From Panaeolus papilionaceus (taxonomy: Eukaryota; Basidiomycota; Agaricomycetes; Agaricales): DNA of 64,000 bases. The notes under the pieces were generated by a model. It worked only from the letters and a program-made list of their open reading frames with translations. It ran no database searches and was not told where the DNA came from. The stretch is taken from contig JADNRZ010000015.1 of the NCBI GenBank assembly GCA_015501605.1, positions 1,054,001 to 1,118,000 of the forward strand, given 5' to 3'. A program made the position numbers and the translations under genes. Positions 22,331-35,060 of this stretch are shown here, one piece after another (the stretch's first letter is position 1; every line of letters starts with the position of its first letter).

Positions 22331-23066
22331 ATCAAACACAAACACGCCACCGCCGACAATTTCAAAAAAACAAATTATCGCTCACCTTCAACGCCGGACT
22401 TTGGGGAGGAGTAAGTCGGAAAGGGATCGGAGAATATGCACCTGTGGAATGCATGTGGGGACAGTGTGAGCCAAACGTTGGTTGCTAGGTGCGCAAGGGT
22501 ATGTTGTTTTATTCTTTCGTGATCCTTGTTTGTATTTTTGTATCTAATCCTTATTTTTTTTTTGGTATATCTGCAGACACCTATCTCATTTCGTCTTCCT
22601 CGCCCTCAACGTCTTTGTCGCTTACTTCTGCCTCCCGCCCTCGCCATCCCACTCGCGACACTCATGCAGCGCCTCCACCTTGAACATCGACCCCAACTCT
22701 GCCTGGCTTTGCATCCTCTCGTTAATGCATTCGACAAATCGCTTCATGAGATCTAGGCCAAAGAGGATCGGAGAGCTGTGGTTAAGTGACTTATGGGTCC
22801 ACTACTCATTCTGCAGGCGCTCCTCAAGTTGCCTTCACCATCATCTATACCACCGCCACCTCCACAACGACGGCCATGCACGAGAAACCTTGCAAGGTCG
22901 CTTGCTAGTAGATAAGTGGTGTGGGGAAGCGTCGGCATTGGAAGGTTGCAGGGAGGATGTGGTGGGTCTCGTCGGGCGCGATGGAGGACTGTTGAAAATG
23001 GAAGAACGGGAAGAAGTAGTCACCATCCTCGGAAAAGCATTTGAAGCGTTCGGACGGAGGGTATAA
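22331..23066 (+). pseudogene. P58IPK-like C-terminal fragment (P58-B3)
   Basis: B-type copy lacking the YFSMQQ start. LWNACGDSVSQTL, an intron near 22499-22575 (GTATGT...CTGCAG), LATLMQRLHLEHRPQLCLAL, a TAG after KSLHEI, then in another frame HARETLQGRLLVDKWCGEAS and LLKMEEREEVVTILGKAFEA. From about 22680 nearly identical to B5 and B6. Confidence 0.7.
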
Positions 23067-23454
23067 TGAAAGATGAGGAGGGGGATTGGGGTGGGGACGG
23101 GACGGGGATATATTGTGTTCATCTGTGTCTGTGTTGGTGTGATGGTGTGTAGGATTGAGCGACAGGGAACGATACTGAGTGCTCCTAGATGTACATTATT
23201 TGTTAAATTGAATCTTAATCGTGATGTTTTCCTATCAAAATTATTTTCTGGATCGTGTTCAAAATGAGCAAGCTGTGATTGGAAGCTTAAGTCGTCGACA
23301 CTGTAGAGGCTCACTACAACGAGGCGTCGTTTGGTATTTGGTATCAATTTTTGCATTCTGTTCTTGCTTTTACATTTCTTGTTTAATATTCCTTTGATTA
23401 AATAGCTGTTATGACGAGGCGTTAAGGCACTGAATTTGTGGTGGGTATCCTTGC

Positions 23455-23462
23455 TATTTATA
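23455..23462 (+). promoter_or_regulatory. TATA-like box of G2
   Basis: TATTTATA 101 bp before the G2 ATG, in the same upstream spacer (23067-23562) as for G1. The spacer is about 65 bp shorter here through small deletions. Confidence 0.5.
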
Positions 23463-23562
23463 TGAGCCCTTAGTAAGGAAACTGTGCCACGCGGACGCCG
23501 CCTGGAAGATATCTGCTCCCTATCTCTTACCATCATCTCTCGTCGTATTCACTGAATTCACA

Positions 23563-25047
23563 ATGTCGACCAACACTCAAAAGTATGACACTATCCAAGT
23601 GAATGGTCCAATAAATATCGTACCTATAACTCCTGAACACATGACAGGGAAAAATGTATTTCTTTACATGTGTGTACTATTCAACAAAGTTATCCTGCCT
23701 TGATATCATTGCTTAGACACCTGCTTCTCTAGTCTAATGGGTCCCACTGGTTCGGGGAAAAGCTCCGTAAGGCTCAATTTTTGTGTTATGCTTCGACTTG
23801 ACATTTAGAAGAGGTCCTGACTCCTTGCTGCAGTTCATTGAGTCATTGGCACCAGATCAGCACCTGGATATATCCAAGGATTCACTTGAAAGTGTGACAC
23901 AAGAAGTCAACTGCTATCAAGTTGTCAATATGGGCATCTGGTTTGGTTCTAACTATTTGGCTGTACTGATGGATACCCCTGGGTTTCTTGACCCAAGGCT
24001 GTCAGAGGGCCGGATAATGAGAATGGTCACAGAAAGTCTCAATGCAATTCGGTGTGTGATCACATCATTTGATAACAGAGCAGATGTGGTGAACCTGTAT
24101 TGAATGTTGTTTTCTGCCAGCCAATTTTGTGATAGAGCCTTTGTGCACATCTTCTATTTTCAACCCATCACTGATATCCGAATTGGTGGCTCAAAACGGG
24201 ATGCAGTCAAGATTCTGCGAGAATATGTCAGCCAATTCAATGCTACTGGTATCTCTGTAATAACAACAATGTGGAATCAACTATCAACCCCCAAGCAGCT
24301 TGAAGATGCCTCCCACCGCTTCAAGACCTTGGAAGAAGAAATATATGCAGTCAGTAGCTTATATTTTGTTGTGTCAATGATGTCACTTACTATTTCAAAT
24401 TTTATCAGAGTTCTGGTGGCCTTACAATCTATGTCAACAAGTTTGATACCTCTCAAGCTTCTGCTTTGTCATTATTTGATAATGAACCATCTGGATGGCA
24501 GGAGAACCCAAACAACACCAACAAAGTCATGGACCCACACTATCAATCCCACCTCTGTGACAACCTAATCAAACGAATTACCAACACCCTCCAGAAACTG
24601 CAACTTCTTGCAGAGGACAAACAGTATGCCACCTGTTCTGGAAGTGAAGATCATCATCTTCTGGAGGTGGTGCTCAGAGATGAGAAGGTGGCATTATCAT
24701 CACTTCAGTCCTTTTTGGATGATCTTGCCAGTGACTACATTGGTCCATCAGGGATGACAGCCCTGCAATTCATCCTGGATAGTCGCTATGAACAGGACCC
24801 AGATGCATGCTTGTCTAATTGGCCACTCTCTGGAGCTTCACCCCAAACCATGGTCACTTTAGATATCCCTTCCAATCATGGTCCTGCACTGGCATCACCT
24901 TTGCAAGTCCCAGGCTTGGAACAACTCAGCATCACACCTGCACCCATCCCATCAACCCCCCAATTTCAACCACCATCACCTGACACATCGTGTTTTGCTC
25001 CAATGGCTGCTGCCATTAAGAGGCGATTCAAGCAAATCCGAGGGTAG
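23563..25047 (+). CDS. AIG1-like P-loop GTPase G2, five exons, 403 aa, intact
   Basis: Exons 23563-23669, 23733-23766, 23834-24051, 24136-24349 and 24409-25047 sum to 404 codons including TAG, with no stop. P-loop GPTGSGKSS and DTPGF are as in G1. Introns 1-3 are almost letter-for-letter those of G1. The segment before DTPGF reads VVNMGIWFGSNYLAVLMDTP, where G1 has VVNLGRKPVYSDRLFVLMDT. Exon 4 starts RAFVHIFYFQPITDIR, and the loop before ISVITTMW is SQFNATG. Intron 3 uses a different acceptor (GATAG) from G1 and G3 (TCTAG). The C-terminal half lacks the acidic insert of G1. Predicted cytosolic; role unknown. Confidence 0.85.
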
Positions 25048-26640
25048 ATATCAGGGCATTTGGTCACACTGGTATCTGAGTCACAACATCATTGAGGAAC
25101 CCATCAATCGGTATCTCATCCACTTTTCATTTTGTCATTTTTTTTTCAATTCACATTATCGTAGTGTTCACACCTTGTCTCATGGTTGGTTTTTCAGTAA
25201 TTTGTACTATTCTCTGAGTCATAGCTTGCCCTTTTCATTCCTTAGCTTCAAATATTCTGAGTGTTTCTTCAGTCTTGTTTATCACCCAATTCTCATTTTG
25301 TACTTTGTTGTTATCTTCCCTGTATTGTGTTTGTTTTCTTTTGTTTTAGCCATAAGTTGTACTTAGTCTACAGCTTCATTTCTCGCCCTAGCCCTATTAT
25401 TTTGCATCCTTTCATAGTTGTCCAATCAGCATGATTCCTTCCCATGTGGCTTCATCTGTTACAAGTCCTATTTATAGGACAAGTTTTATTGTCCGTTTTT
25501 GAAACGGTTCTGCGAGCATTATGTAATGATATTGGCACTTCCCGTTTTAGGATATTGTCTTGGACCGCGCATTTACACCTTCTGAAGGCTTTGGAAATGT
25601 AGCCTGTGATGCAAGGCTTGAAGCCCTCTGGAAATATTTTTAATTACCCCTCTCGCTCTCTCTCACCTATCTTGTACCAGCCGCCCCTTTTATCCTCCCA
25701 ATGCCAGGGAATCTATGGAATACGCATTCCATAGCCAGTCATGGTTGCAGTTACTAGAAAAATTTGGTCGTGTTGTTGCCAGTTGCACACAGGTATTCTG
25801 TTCCTCCTCATGTGCCACCTATTACTTTGCTAATTCATATCTTAATCTAGTATCTGCTGCCTGTTATCTTTGTAGTTGTTCAATGCATCTGCAGAATTTA
25901 TCCTCCCCCCAAAAAAACTGTACTCTGTCGTTTCAAATTTTCCATGGGCAGTATATCGTAGTTGATACATTTGCTTTTTGTCCTTCAGAAGTAACTCTCT
26001 AGCTATGTAACACTAATCGACTGTATCTTTAGGAATGTCATTCACGACCTTGTGTTTTGTCAAATTTGATGCATGCGTTTACATAAGACGCCACCTTGAG
26101 GACTCGTACCGCCTTGCGAAGCATTGGCCTTCACCAACAAGTCTTGCAGCATTCGATCTTTGTCCTTCCTCCCATTCCCTCTACTGACAAACTGACATTG
26201 TGCATGTCAAGTCACGCATCCGTTTCATTTAACACTCGATTCACCATTGTCATTCACCACATCGCCGCCTCTCACATTTGATTTGTATCTCTGCACTGCC
26301 CAGATAGCATCACTTTTATTGTCCCTCATACCTTTAGCGTCGCTTTCTGTTAGATATGCCTTTTGTTGTCACTCCCACATCTCCAGTGTCAATGATCGCT
26401 CTCTGCATCAATTATTCATCTACTGCGAACACTATTTCTCGTGCTTCATCGTTGCACACTCCTGAGTTCTGTTCTATGTTGCCCAGACCAGTTCAACGAT
26501 CAAGCACACCAGACTAGTCACTAGACTTTATCATATTACTCTTAATTCACCTCGCATGCACATTACAACAGATTCAACAGATTTCGAATGCTCAGAAGTC
26601 CAACTCTCACAACCCTCACAGTTCATCTCCAATCCCCTCA
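25048..26640. other. AT-rich spacer after G2 with a 683-bp insertion
   Basis: Homologous to 43943-44840 except for 25460-26142. There the text departs after TTCATCTGT and resumes at CTTGCAGCATT, and unit 3 has these two joined directly. The inserted part begins TACAAGTCCTATTTATAGGA and has no ORF or clear terminal inverted repeat. No gene recognised. Confidence 0.5.
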
Positions 26641-26645
26641 GCCTC

Positions 26646-28530
26646 CTACCCATCTTCCCACTCCACCTGCTTTATCTCTTCCTCAGCACCACCAAATGCC
26701 CTCAACGCGCCCTCATCACACCACCTCTTCACCTTCGCAATCATCTCAAACACTACCTCCCTGCCATCCTTGATCCACTGATGCTTAACGAAGGGCGTCA
26801 TTACCTTTTGTACGTACATTGTCAACGATCTGATACATTTCTTTGTCTGCGCGCCCAGAGCTGAGGTGTGTAGGGGGCGGGGAGCGGTGGGGATGTAGAG
26901 GGTGAGGGATTCGAAGAGGGGGCTGGGTAATTCAGATGGGTTTGAGTTAGGGACATACGAACTCCCCTGATACAGGACTGATGGGATAAAATCCCACAGC
27001 AGTGCACATGAACCATGCACTCATCTGTCCGCAGTCTGTGTTCTATAGCTACAGTATCACAACACCACCGACTTGGAATCTAAAATAATGAAAACACACA
27101 GGGGAAAATATGCATGCCGCTCAACCCCTCCAGCCTATCCCCATATTCACTCCTCGCAATCACTCTATCACTTTCCTGAGTTGTCCACGCTGCCCCCACC
27201 ATAGCGTACAGATCTGGAATGTGATGAGACGGTTCACTGGTGTGGTCGTTGTACCCTCCTATCAGACGCGTCACGGTAGTGGGGCATAAAATCGTAATGG
27301 GGGGTGAAATCGTGATGAGGTTTAAACCGTCACTTTTAGTAGAAATAGCAGAAAACAGAACGCAACTCACCATCGAAATGCTTATCCAAAGACCTCACAG
27401 ACAGCTCCCTCCCACCTCTGCTAGCAACACTTCCCCCAACATCATATATAATGACAAAGCTATACGCTCACATAGAGTCACGCTCGGTCCACCTACCATC
27501 CTCCCTCCACACCTCCATAAACCCCGTTTCTTCGTTGAATAATGTGTGTGGCGACATGAGCGCACGCTCGAGGAGCAAATTCATTATTCCGTCGTACTTG
27601 TTAAGTTCACGCGCGAGGATATAGCTGCGTAATCGTCGTCTGTGGGTGGGTGGTAAGTTCTTTTTGTTAGAGAAGAAGCAGGGGAGTAGGAGGAAGGGGT
27701 TGAAGGTTTGAGAGAGACTCGGACTCACAAGGGTAATGCAACGTCCTCGTCCCGCTCTCCGAATGCACATCATCAGCGACCCAACCATGGCTGTCACACA
27801 CCGAACTAAGCACCGTTCGGACTTCGTAGTCCAATTCTATATTATCATTTTTTTTAATTAATACCATTTCATCAATTCGAGCCCAAAGAAGGAAAGGAAA
27901 GAAAAAGAGAATCAGCGCTAACTCACCTCTTCCCTATCCTCATACCTCACTTCCCAATCCCTCTCAGGCGCTACAGTCACATACATAGTTCCACACCGGC
28001 TACCGCGCGAGATTCAAATTCACTTGTCGGGGTCCATCGAATGTTTCCGTCATGTCATGAAGATTGAACGTCCGAGTGTCGTTGAGTTTCAACAGCGCCT
28101 CCGCAATGAATGAGTTTGCATACGTGCCAACCATGATATTGGTCTCGACGGTGTTTGTCTAAATGGGGAGCCAGTCGCTCTATAAGGAGCGCATCGGGAA
28201 TGTGAGTGTGCATGTAGGCATCGGAAGAAAGAGGAAAGGAAAGCCGCACCTGTTGATAATCTTGCAACATGCTCCTCACCATTCCTGGTACCTTTTCTGT
28301 GCGAATAAGATTTGCCATGCCCATTCCGCGCAAGAGGTGTCGTCTATATGTATCATATCATATCATAATCTCAATCGTAAAGTAAATAGCAATGTTAGAC
28401 AACGCTAAAGAAGTGGAAGAAGAAGGATTGAAGGAACACCAGGCACCTAAGTCGAATATCCGTATACGACTCCCCTTCGTGCACGGTATTATCATCCCCC
28501 GAATATTAGCCCCCATGTCCGTGTTGTTCA
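26646..28530 (-). pseudogene. GH92 alpha-1,2-mannosidase fragment, copy 2
   Basis: Minus-strand order: DDNTVHEGESYT, with a one-base deletion before the expected GYSTW (about 28500-28440); MANLIRTEKVPGMVRSMLQD; then P-I-stop (TAG for Trp) and TNTVETNIMVGTYANSFIAE with ALLKLNDTRTFNLHDM; RDWEVRYEDREE before a GTGAGT donor; SHGWVADDVHSESGTRTLHY; ARELNKYDGIMNLLLERALM and TLFNEETGFMEV; SVRSLDKHFDG; GYNDHTSEPSHHIPDLYAMV and GAAWTTQE; DCGQMSAWF; and FYPISPVSGEF. At least two stops and several shifts. The conserved NEPSHH is SEPSHH here. Confidence 0.85.
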
Positions 28531-28540
28531 TTGGGCTGCT

Positions 28541-28900
28541 GATCCAATCTTGTCGTTCACTCGAGTAGCCACAATTTTCGAAATCCGTTATGTCTGCAGT
28601 TCGAGAGGATCAACGGTGATGTTTGAATATGAAAGGAAGGAGGGGGATGATTGAATGCACTACCTGCAGTTCTTTTGACGTCATTTCGGTGACGACGATG
28701 AGAGACGGGCACAGTTGATTCAATGTGCGAGTAAAGTTCCTCATTGAGTTTGAATTTGAACATTGGAACCAGATCAAATCACTCCCTTAACAAACACCAC
28801 GATCCCCGTTCGTGCACTCATCTCCTCCGTCAGTGCTACCTCCTCTACTCCTCCTAATTTTTGTATTAGTGCCTAAGACGCCGATAAATTGACACTACCA
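28541..28900. other. Y module, copy 3 (short)
   Basis: Holds GACGTCATTTCGGTGACGAC near 28678 and the GAGTTTGAATTTGAACATTG block near 28746. The CTGTGCATCTTCCG part present in copies 1, 2 and 4 is missing. On the minus strand KLNEELYSHIES...RHRNDVKRTAG precedes a GTAGTG donor-like site. No gene claimed. Confidence 0.3.
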
Positions 28901-30149
28901 ACAAGGCTGGCGACGTGGTACCAGCGCAATCCTCGTCAGTCCGTCGTGACTCCCATGGAGCTATTGCTCTTGCCTTAGTCGTGCCAGATAACTCATAGGA
29001 CCAGGTACGCTCTTCCACTACTTGAATTAATGCATATTCTGAATTATAAACACTTAGAAAGGTCTAATTATCAGGCTATTATTGGTAAATGAATCAACAC
29101 TGTAGAAAGCCGGGGTCTGTTGAGCGTCCCATTGCGCAATTGGTATGAAGCACTGTTCAATTCTACAGTATCTCCAGGCTGACGGACATAATGATATTTC
29201 CAATTAGCAATATTTCGATCTCGTGTGGTCAAGGAACCATAAAACTTGAAAATATCTTTACTACGCCCTATACGATGTGTCATGGGACTATTTTCTTGGT
29301 GCCTTCATTCACTTTGGACAAAGAGACCGCCGTTCTCAAGGTACATACTTCAAATTGCTACCTACACGCATACATATTGCTTATGCTATTTTACGCAGAA
29401 CTTGACAATGGCGCGACGTCTTGCTGAGCCCGCGTTATGCGTTAGAACACAGAATATTACTGTTGTGCCCGTTGTTCAGCCCGAGACCTTTGGACGTGCA
29501 TCCTTCCCTGGTGGAAGCTTTTATTACACATGTGGCGCCTTCTCAACGACAACACTTCCTTATTATACCTCCCCAGAACCTTCTCCCCCAACGTCTTACC
29601 CAAATCCTCATGGTTGTAAATGAAGGAGGGTGGTTCAACTGTATAATACTTGCAGTTGTAACAATTCGTCGTGGATTGTTGGGTCAAGTGGTGGATCCGC
29701 TTCCCTGGTCGCTCGTATTCGTGGATGACGTGGCCTGGGTCCTCCATCGCACCACTGGACTACTCCCCGCTATGACGATAAGGAGGATAAATGGCCCAGA
29801 ACGTAGATGGAGGGCGCCATCATTCGGTATGTCATGTGTATTTTCTTCTTTTATCGCAGTACTTACACTATACTCGTCATTCAGAGAAAGTTTAGGCTAA
29901 TCTTTTATGGTAGTGCTCATATGCGGTCGCCTGCCTCCACTGCCAGCGTTTATGACCTCCAGTGCAGATTCTTCGCCACCACCCTAGCACCCAAACACGT
30001 CCCTCACCATCACTCTTCCACTTCCTCCTCCTCTCCTCTCCTCTCTATTGCCTACACTCGTATTCGTATAGGCAAACCTCATACCTTGACCTGACCTGAC
30101 CTGGCCCGACCCCCCGTCAAACTCATACAGCAAACGCTCACCCAACTTT
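28901..30149 (+). other. X module, copy 6
   Basis: Long frames 29246-29623 and 29421-29900 overlap. The first carries ITVVPVVQPETFGRASFPGG and TTTLPYYTSPEPSPPTSYP; the second carries APSQRQHFLIIPPQNLLPQR, DDVAWVLHRTTGLLPA and INGPERRWRAPSFG, ending at a GTATGTCA site at 29828. With copy 2 this is the best template for asking what X once encoded. Confidence 0.4.
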
Positions 30150-30920
30150 CATCTCACCAGACCCATCCCCCGCCGACTTCAAACGCGCCATCACCACTTG
30201 TTTCCCGTGCACTGCCACTGCTCCACACTCGATAATTTCAAAAAAGGAACTATCGCGGCCTTCAGTGTCAGACGTCTGGGAGGAGTTAGTCGGAAAGGGA
30301 TCGGAGAAATATGGGGCTGTTGAATACGTGCGGGAACGGCGCGAGTCAGACGTTGGTTGTGAGGTGCACAAGTGTATGTTGTTACATTCTTCCGCGATCC
30401 TTGTTTTTATTTTCGTATCTAATTATTATTTTATTTGGTATACCTACAGCCGCCTCTCCCACTTCGTCCTCCTCACCCACATATTTGTGGCTTACTTCTG
30501 CCGCCCACCCTCGCTATCCCGCTCGCGACGCTCATGCAGTGCCTCCACTTTGACCCCTCCTCCAAATCCTGTGTGACTTTGCATCCTCTCGTTAAAGAAT
30601 CCGACACATCGCTTCATGGGAGGTCGGCCAAAGGGGATCAGAGAGGTGTGGTTATGCCACGTATGGGTCCACTGCTCAATCTGAGGCGCTCCTCAAGTCA
30701 CCTTTATCATCTACCGCCGCCACCTGCACAACGGCGACCATGCACGAGAAACCTCGCAAGAGTACATTCATCCCCCCAACTCTGCGGAGAGTATCGCCGA
30801 GACGGCAGAGGCTCCTTAGACGATGTGTAGAACGTGCGGGCACCTCTCCAACCTGGGAGGAAGGAAGAGTGGCACTGGGGGTTTCCAGTTTTATTTTGGG
30901 CATTAGTTTTGTTCGGGGTA
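30150..30920 (+). pseudogene. P58IPK-like C-terminal fragment (P58-B4)
   Basis: LLNTCGNGASQTLVVRC, an intron 30374-30449 (GTATGT...CTACAG), LATLMQCLHFDPSSKSCVTL, HPLVKESDTSLHGRSAKGDQ and RGVVMP in a single frame. Then TRNLARVHSSPQLCGEYRRD ending SLDDV. It lacks the KAFEASGR block, as B2 does, so B2 and B4 form a sub-group apart from B1, B3, B5 and B6. Confidence 0.7.
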
Positions 30921-31451
30921 GGCTGACGGGCGTTGGGTAGGGGTCGGGTTGGCGCGTATCGTTGGTATGAGAGTAGTTAGGGTGGTGGAGAGGGTGAGGA
31001 CAAAGATAAGGAGGAAGAGGAAAAGGATGGGATGGAGAAGTATTTGTGTTTGTATGTGTTAGCATTAGTGTGATGGTGTAGGATTGAGCGTAAAGGAACG
31101 ATATTGAGCGCGGGCGGATGTACATTATTTGTCGCATTTAATCTTGATCTTGATGTTTCGCCATTGGAAGTAATTCTTGGGTCGGGTTTGAGGTCAACGA
31201 GTTGCGATTGGAAGCTTAAGTCGTTGGTGCGGAAATCCTAGTATTTAGTGTTGAATTTTGATTCTGTTCCTGTTTTTACACGCCTTGATTAATATACCTT
31301 GGACGTTTATGGCATTGTCTCATGAGGAGTTAAGGCTCTGACTTGGCGGTGGGCATCCTTGCTATTTATAAGTGCCCTTGGTAAGAACTGTGCCATGCAG
31401 ACGCCGCCTGGCAGATATATGCTCAGCACAAGCACCAGCTCTCGACTCATA
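30921..31451 (+). other. G-type upstream spacer before fragment G-N3
   Basis: Close relative of 12841-13289. TATTTATA at 31363-31370, about 82 bp before the ATG because of a short deletion (TCTTAACATC part lost). No other feature seen. Confidence 0.4.
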
Positions 31452-31680
31452 ATGTCGACCACGACGGAGGAATATGATTGGATTCAAGTGAATGGTCCGA
31501 TAGGCATCATACCTATAACTCCTGAAAAAGTGAGAAAGAAAGATCTGGGGATTCACATGTGTGTACTGTTTAACACATTCATCTCGCCTCGATATCGCTG
31601 CTTAGTTGTCTTATTGCAGAATAGGACAAAATCCTCTAATCTAATCTCAGAGTCTCCGACCAACGCCCTGGTGGTGAGTA
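31452..31680 (+). pseudogene. GTPase G 5' fragment (G-N3)
   Basis: Exon 1 31452-31558 open (MSTTTEEYDWIQVNGPIGII...). Exon 2 is replaced by NRTKSSNLISESPTNALVV, as in G-N1, and nothing of exons 3-5 remains. It pairs with 13290 as products of one older duplication. Confidence 0.65.
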
Positions 31681-32519
31681 ATTTCCTTATTGGTCTTGGA
31701 CCGTCCAATCACAGCCAATCATTCCTTCAACCAAGCACTCACCTCTCCTGTTCAAGCACTCGAGTACTCGTCTTCTCCATACGTTCTGCCCCCCTCTATT
31801 TCTTCACCTTATTTATCGGTGATGGGGATGCTAAAGGATCAACGACGACCGGCATTGATACTGATGTGGCATTTGTCTCGTGTAAAATGGTCCGTGTTGA
31901 GTTTGCAACTCATACTCATTGGACCAGTCTCAGGTATGATTTTTTACTCTGCTTGTTAAATTAACGTGTATCCTTATTTCTACATACTTAGAAACGTCTG
32001 AATCGCAGGATGTACCAACCCAGTTGAAGTGAGGCCTTCAGCGATACAAGAATAGTGGATGGAAAATCCGAGTCTTCATTGCACAAGTTGGTATTTATCA
32101 CTCCTCTCAATCATAGCAAAAATTTAGGAACACTCTCCATTCCCGTGTGGCCAAGCAACCATAAAACTGAACGCGTCATGTAATAATCTTGATGCTGTCA
32201 TTCACTTTGACAAAGAGGTGGCGGTTCTTGAGGTACATACTTAAAATCTCAACTCACACATCCGCTAACTATTTATTCCATTTTACGCAGAACACGACAA
32301 CAGCGAATTTTCCAGCTAACATTGGACATGGGTCAGGACTGTTATTCCTGTTCTTATACGACACCACCAATACTGCGCTGCCTTTGGTTTTGACTGGGAT
32401 TACTTCAACAGCACACATGCACATAACGGCCACAGATCACCATTTCTTACTCTTGTCTTCTCTTTCTTCACTCAATCTATCACCACCACCCGTTCAGCCC
32501 ACTCCGACCCTTGAATCTC
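31681..32519 (+). other. X module, copy 7
   Basis: Same layout as copy 3 (13521-14369). VSSNFLIG...THLSCSSTRVLVFSIRSAP-like text, HWTS block near 31920, GTATGA donor, and an intron ending TACGCAG near 32291. No open gene. Confidence 0.35.
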
Positions 32520-33659
32520 GTCACGCACCCCTCTCTTTCCCCCTCCTCTTTCCCTCGTCTTGGCATCTGTGCAGTCAGAACTCTTTACACCTCGTCTGCT
32601 TCTGCTCATCAATGAGGCTGACATCCTCCTCTCGACGGGCCAGTTTGGGGAGGCCGCAAAGGTCCATTCAGAGGCTATCGGTGAGTATCGTTTTCAGTTC
32701 TGATTTTGTTCTCTTTTCTTCATCGCCATAATTTTATCTCTTCCTTCTTCCCAACCCTTAAATTGATGATAACACAACAACACTAGCTAACCCTTCTCAT
32801 CTTCATAGCCCAATCTTGCGCCGATTCTCTACTCTACGACAACGGTGGCAACGTCTACTCCTGCATGCAGCGGCATACCTCCGTACTCGAGGATTTCAAG
32901 CGAATCTTGTCGCTCACCTCCAGCACCTTCAACAACTGGCATCTCATGGAAGCCCGAATCCAGACTCTTGAAAGCACCCACACCTCCCTCGCTCTCTATG
33001 TCAGGAAGAAGACCAAGTACAGGGAAGCGGAGGCGCTGGGAGGGTATTTGACAGAACTGGAAAGAGTGAGGGGCGAGACAGAGGAGGAACCTGATGCGGG
33101 GTTGTGGAATGCGTGTGTGTGGAGAGTGCCAGTCAGACACCGAGGGTAGCCAGTCATGATGTTGAGGTTGGGAAGTGGAGGGCTGGGTGTGCGCTTGGTG
33201 CAGGGGACGTGGAGGGTGCTGTTGGTGATTTGACGTGAGTTGATCGCTGTCTGATTTACCCTTCCCTGATACCGACATCTGATATCCCTCGCAGCCGTCT
33301 TTCCCATCTCCTCGCCCATATCTTCCATCTCGCCCACCCCTACCTCCCTCCCTCGCCCACCCCAATGACGACACTCAAACAGAGCCCGCACTCCGACCCC
33401 GATTCCAAGCCGTGTCTTGGCTTGCACCGTCTCTGCAAAGCTCTCAATAAATCGTTCTTCGCCCTCGATGAACTCTTAGTCAAAGAGGACTAAAGAGCGG
33501 TGTTGAAACTCCTCACGGACATGAGCAGGAAGGTGGATCTGTGGAATCAGTGGGAAGCGGCAGCGAATCCTAACGTCGGAGAGGGCAGGGAGAGGATCTC
33601 CTGCTCATCCCGAGGCGTTACTCAAATCCCCATCATCATCATCAGCAACTCCAACACCG
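32520..33659 (+). pseudogene. P58IPK-like TPR fragment (P58-A4)
   Basis: TPR1 is intact (LLLLINEADILLSTGQFGEA, AKVHSEAI) up to a GTGAGT donor at 32681; acceptor 32808. TPR2 and the following helices are open for over 100 codons (MQRHTSVLEDFKRILSLTSS ... TKYREAEALGGYLTELERVR). A small insertion after LWNACV then breaks the frame (TAG near 33149). The tail exon after intron 33235-33294 carries TAA in KED*RAV. This copy lacks the TGA at the end of TPR2 seen in A2, A3 and A5. Confidence 0.7.
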
Positions 33660-35060
33660 CCCTAGCACCCGTATATGCGTCTCCTCGCCGTCACACCCTT
33701 CCGCTCCTCCCTCTTGTCCGCCCCACTATCGCCCTCACCCGTACACTGCTTCAAGCAAACACTCACCATTGCTGTTCGCGCACTCTTCTCCTCTATCCGT
33801 TCTGACTCTCCTACCCCTCCTCCTTCTCTTATCAGTGACGACGATGCCGATAAAGCAACCATAACCAACAACGCTGGTAACGTGATACACTACAAACGCG
33901 CCACGGCATACTTTCCATACAGTGGTTCACCTGCGCACTCGAGGATTTTAAACAAGTCTTCTAACTCACCTCCAGCACCTTTCACAACGAGCGCGTCATC
34001 AAAGTGCAAATCCACACTCGTGCTGGCGTCTGCACCTACGTTGCTCTCTCCTGCAAAGCTTAGGACCAGTACAAGGAAGTGGAAGAGCGAGCAGGTGATT
34101 TAACAGAGCTGGAGAGGGTGAGGGGCAAGACAGAGAAGGAGCGTGATACTGAGTTGTGGAATGTGTGTGTGGAGAGTGCGAGGCAAATGCTGAGGGGCCG
34201 AGTTCTGATGTCGAGAGTGACATGAAGTGGAGGGCTGAGGGGAGTGCTATTGGTGATTTGGCGTGAGTTGATCATTCCCCTCTCTCTGCAATCATTTCCT
34301 CGGTTTTTTTTAATCTAACGTCCTGTTTACTTTCTTAGACGTCGATCTCGCCTCCTTGCTCTGTCTATGCACCTCCTCACCCACATCTTCTGTCTCGTCT
34401 ACTTCTACCTCCCTCCCTCGCTCACGCCCATGGCAACACTGAACAATACTTACACGTCGATTCTGACTATAAGCCTTGTCTCAGCCTGCACCATCTCGTC
34501 AAGGCTCTCGACAAATCGTTCATGTTTGTCGATGAGCTCCTAGGGAAAGAGGACTGAAGAGCGGTGGTGAAACTGCCGATAGGTCCAGGCAAGAAGCCTG
34601 ATCTATGCAATCAGTGGGCACTAGGAGGAAGCTGTGAGTTGCAACGTGGGCAAGGGAAGGGAGGGAGAGGTGCCGCCACTTGCCCCGAGGCGCTGCTCAA
34701 ATCCCTGTGATCATCCTCGGCGACTCCAACACCACCACCCTTACACCCAAATATGCGTCTCCTCGCTGTCACACCGTTTCACTCATTTCACTTCTCTGAC
34801 CCGCTATCGCCCTCATCCCTTTACTCCTTCAAGTATACACTCACCATTTCTGTTTGCATCCTCTTCTCCTTTATCCGTTCCGACTCTCCTACCTTCCTAC
34901 TTCCCCTATTGGTGACAACGATGCCGACAAATCAACAATAACCGACGATGCGGGTGGCATGGTACCTGTGACTGTCTTCGTTTGCAGAATCTGTTGTGAC
35001 TGCGATTGGGCCTGCCATTCCCCCTCCCATGTTGGTGCTAGGTACTTGTTGAACCAGGTA
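33660..35060 (+). pseudogene. P58IPK-like fusion fragment (P58-A4')
   Basis: Nearly identical to A2' (15561-16930), with the same linker-to-HYKRATAYF junction in a 142-codon frame at 33675-34103. Only a handful of substitutions separate the two copies, so both descend from one recent duplication. Confidence 0.65.

Noticed and set aside
22841..23536. 231-codon minus-strand ORF
   Set aside because: It lies opposite P58-B3 and the G upstream spacer, its composition follows the plus-strand module, and no family-like motif is seen. Shadow.
25460..26142. Solo LTR (TG...CA) interpretation of the unit-2 insertion
   Set aside because: Placing TGTTACAAG...CCAACA as ends gives no matching 4-6 bp target duplication against the empty site in unit 3.
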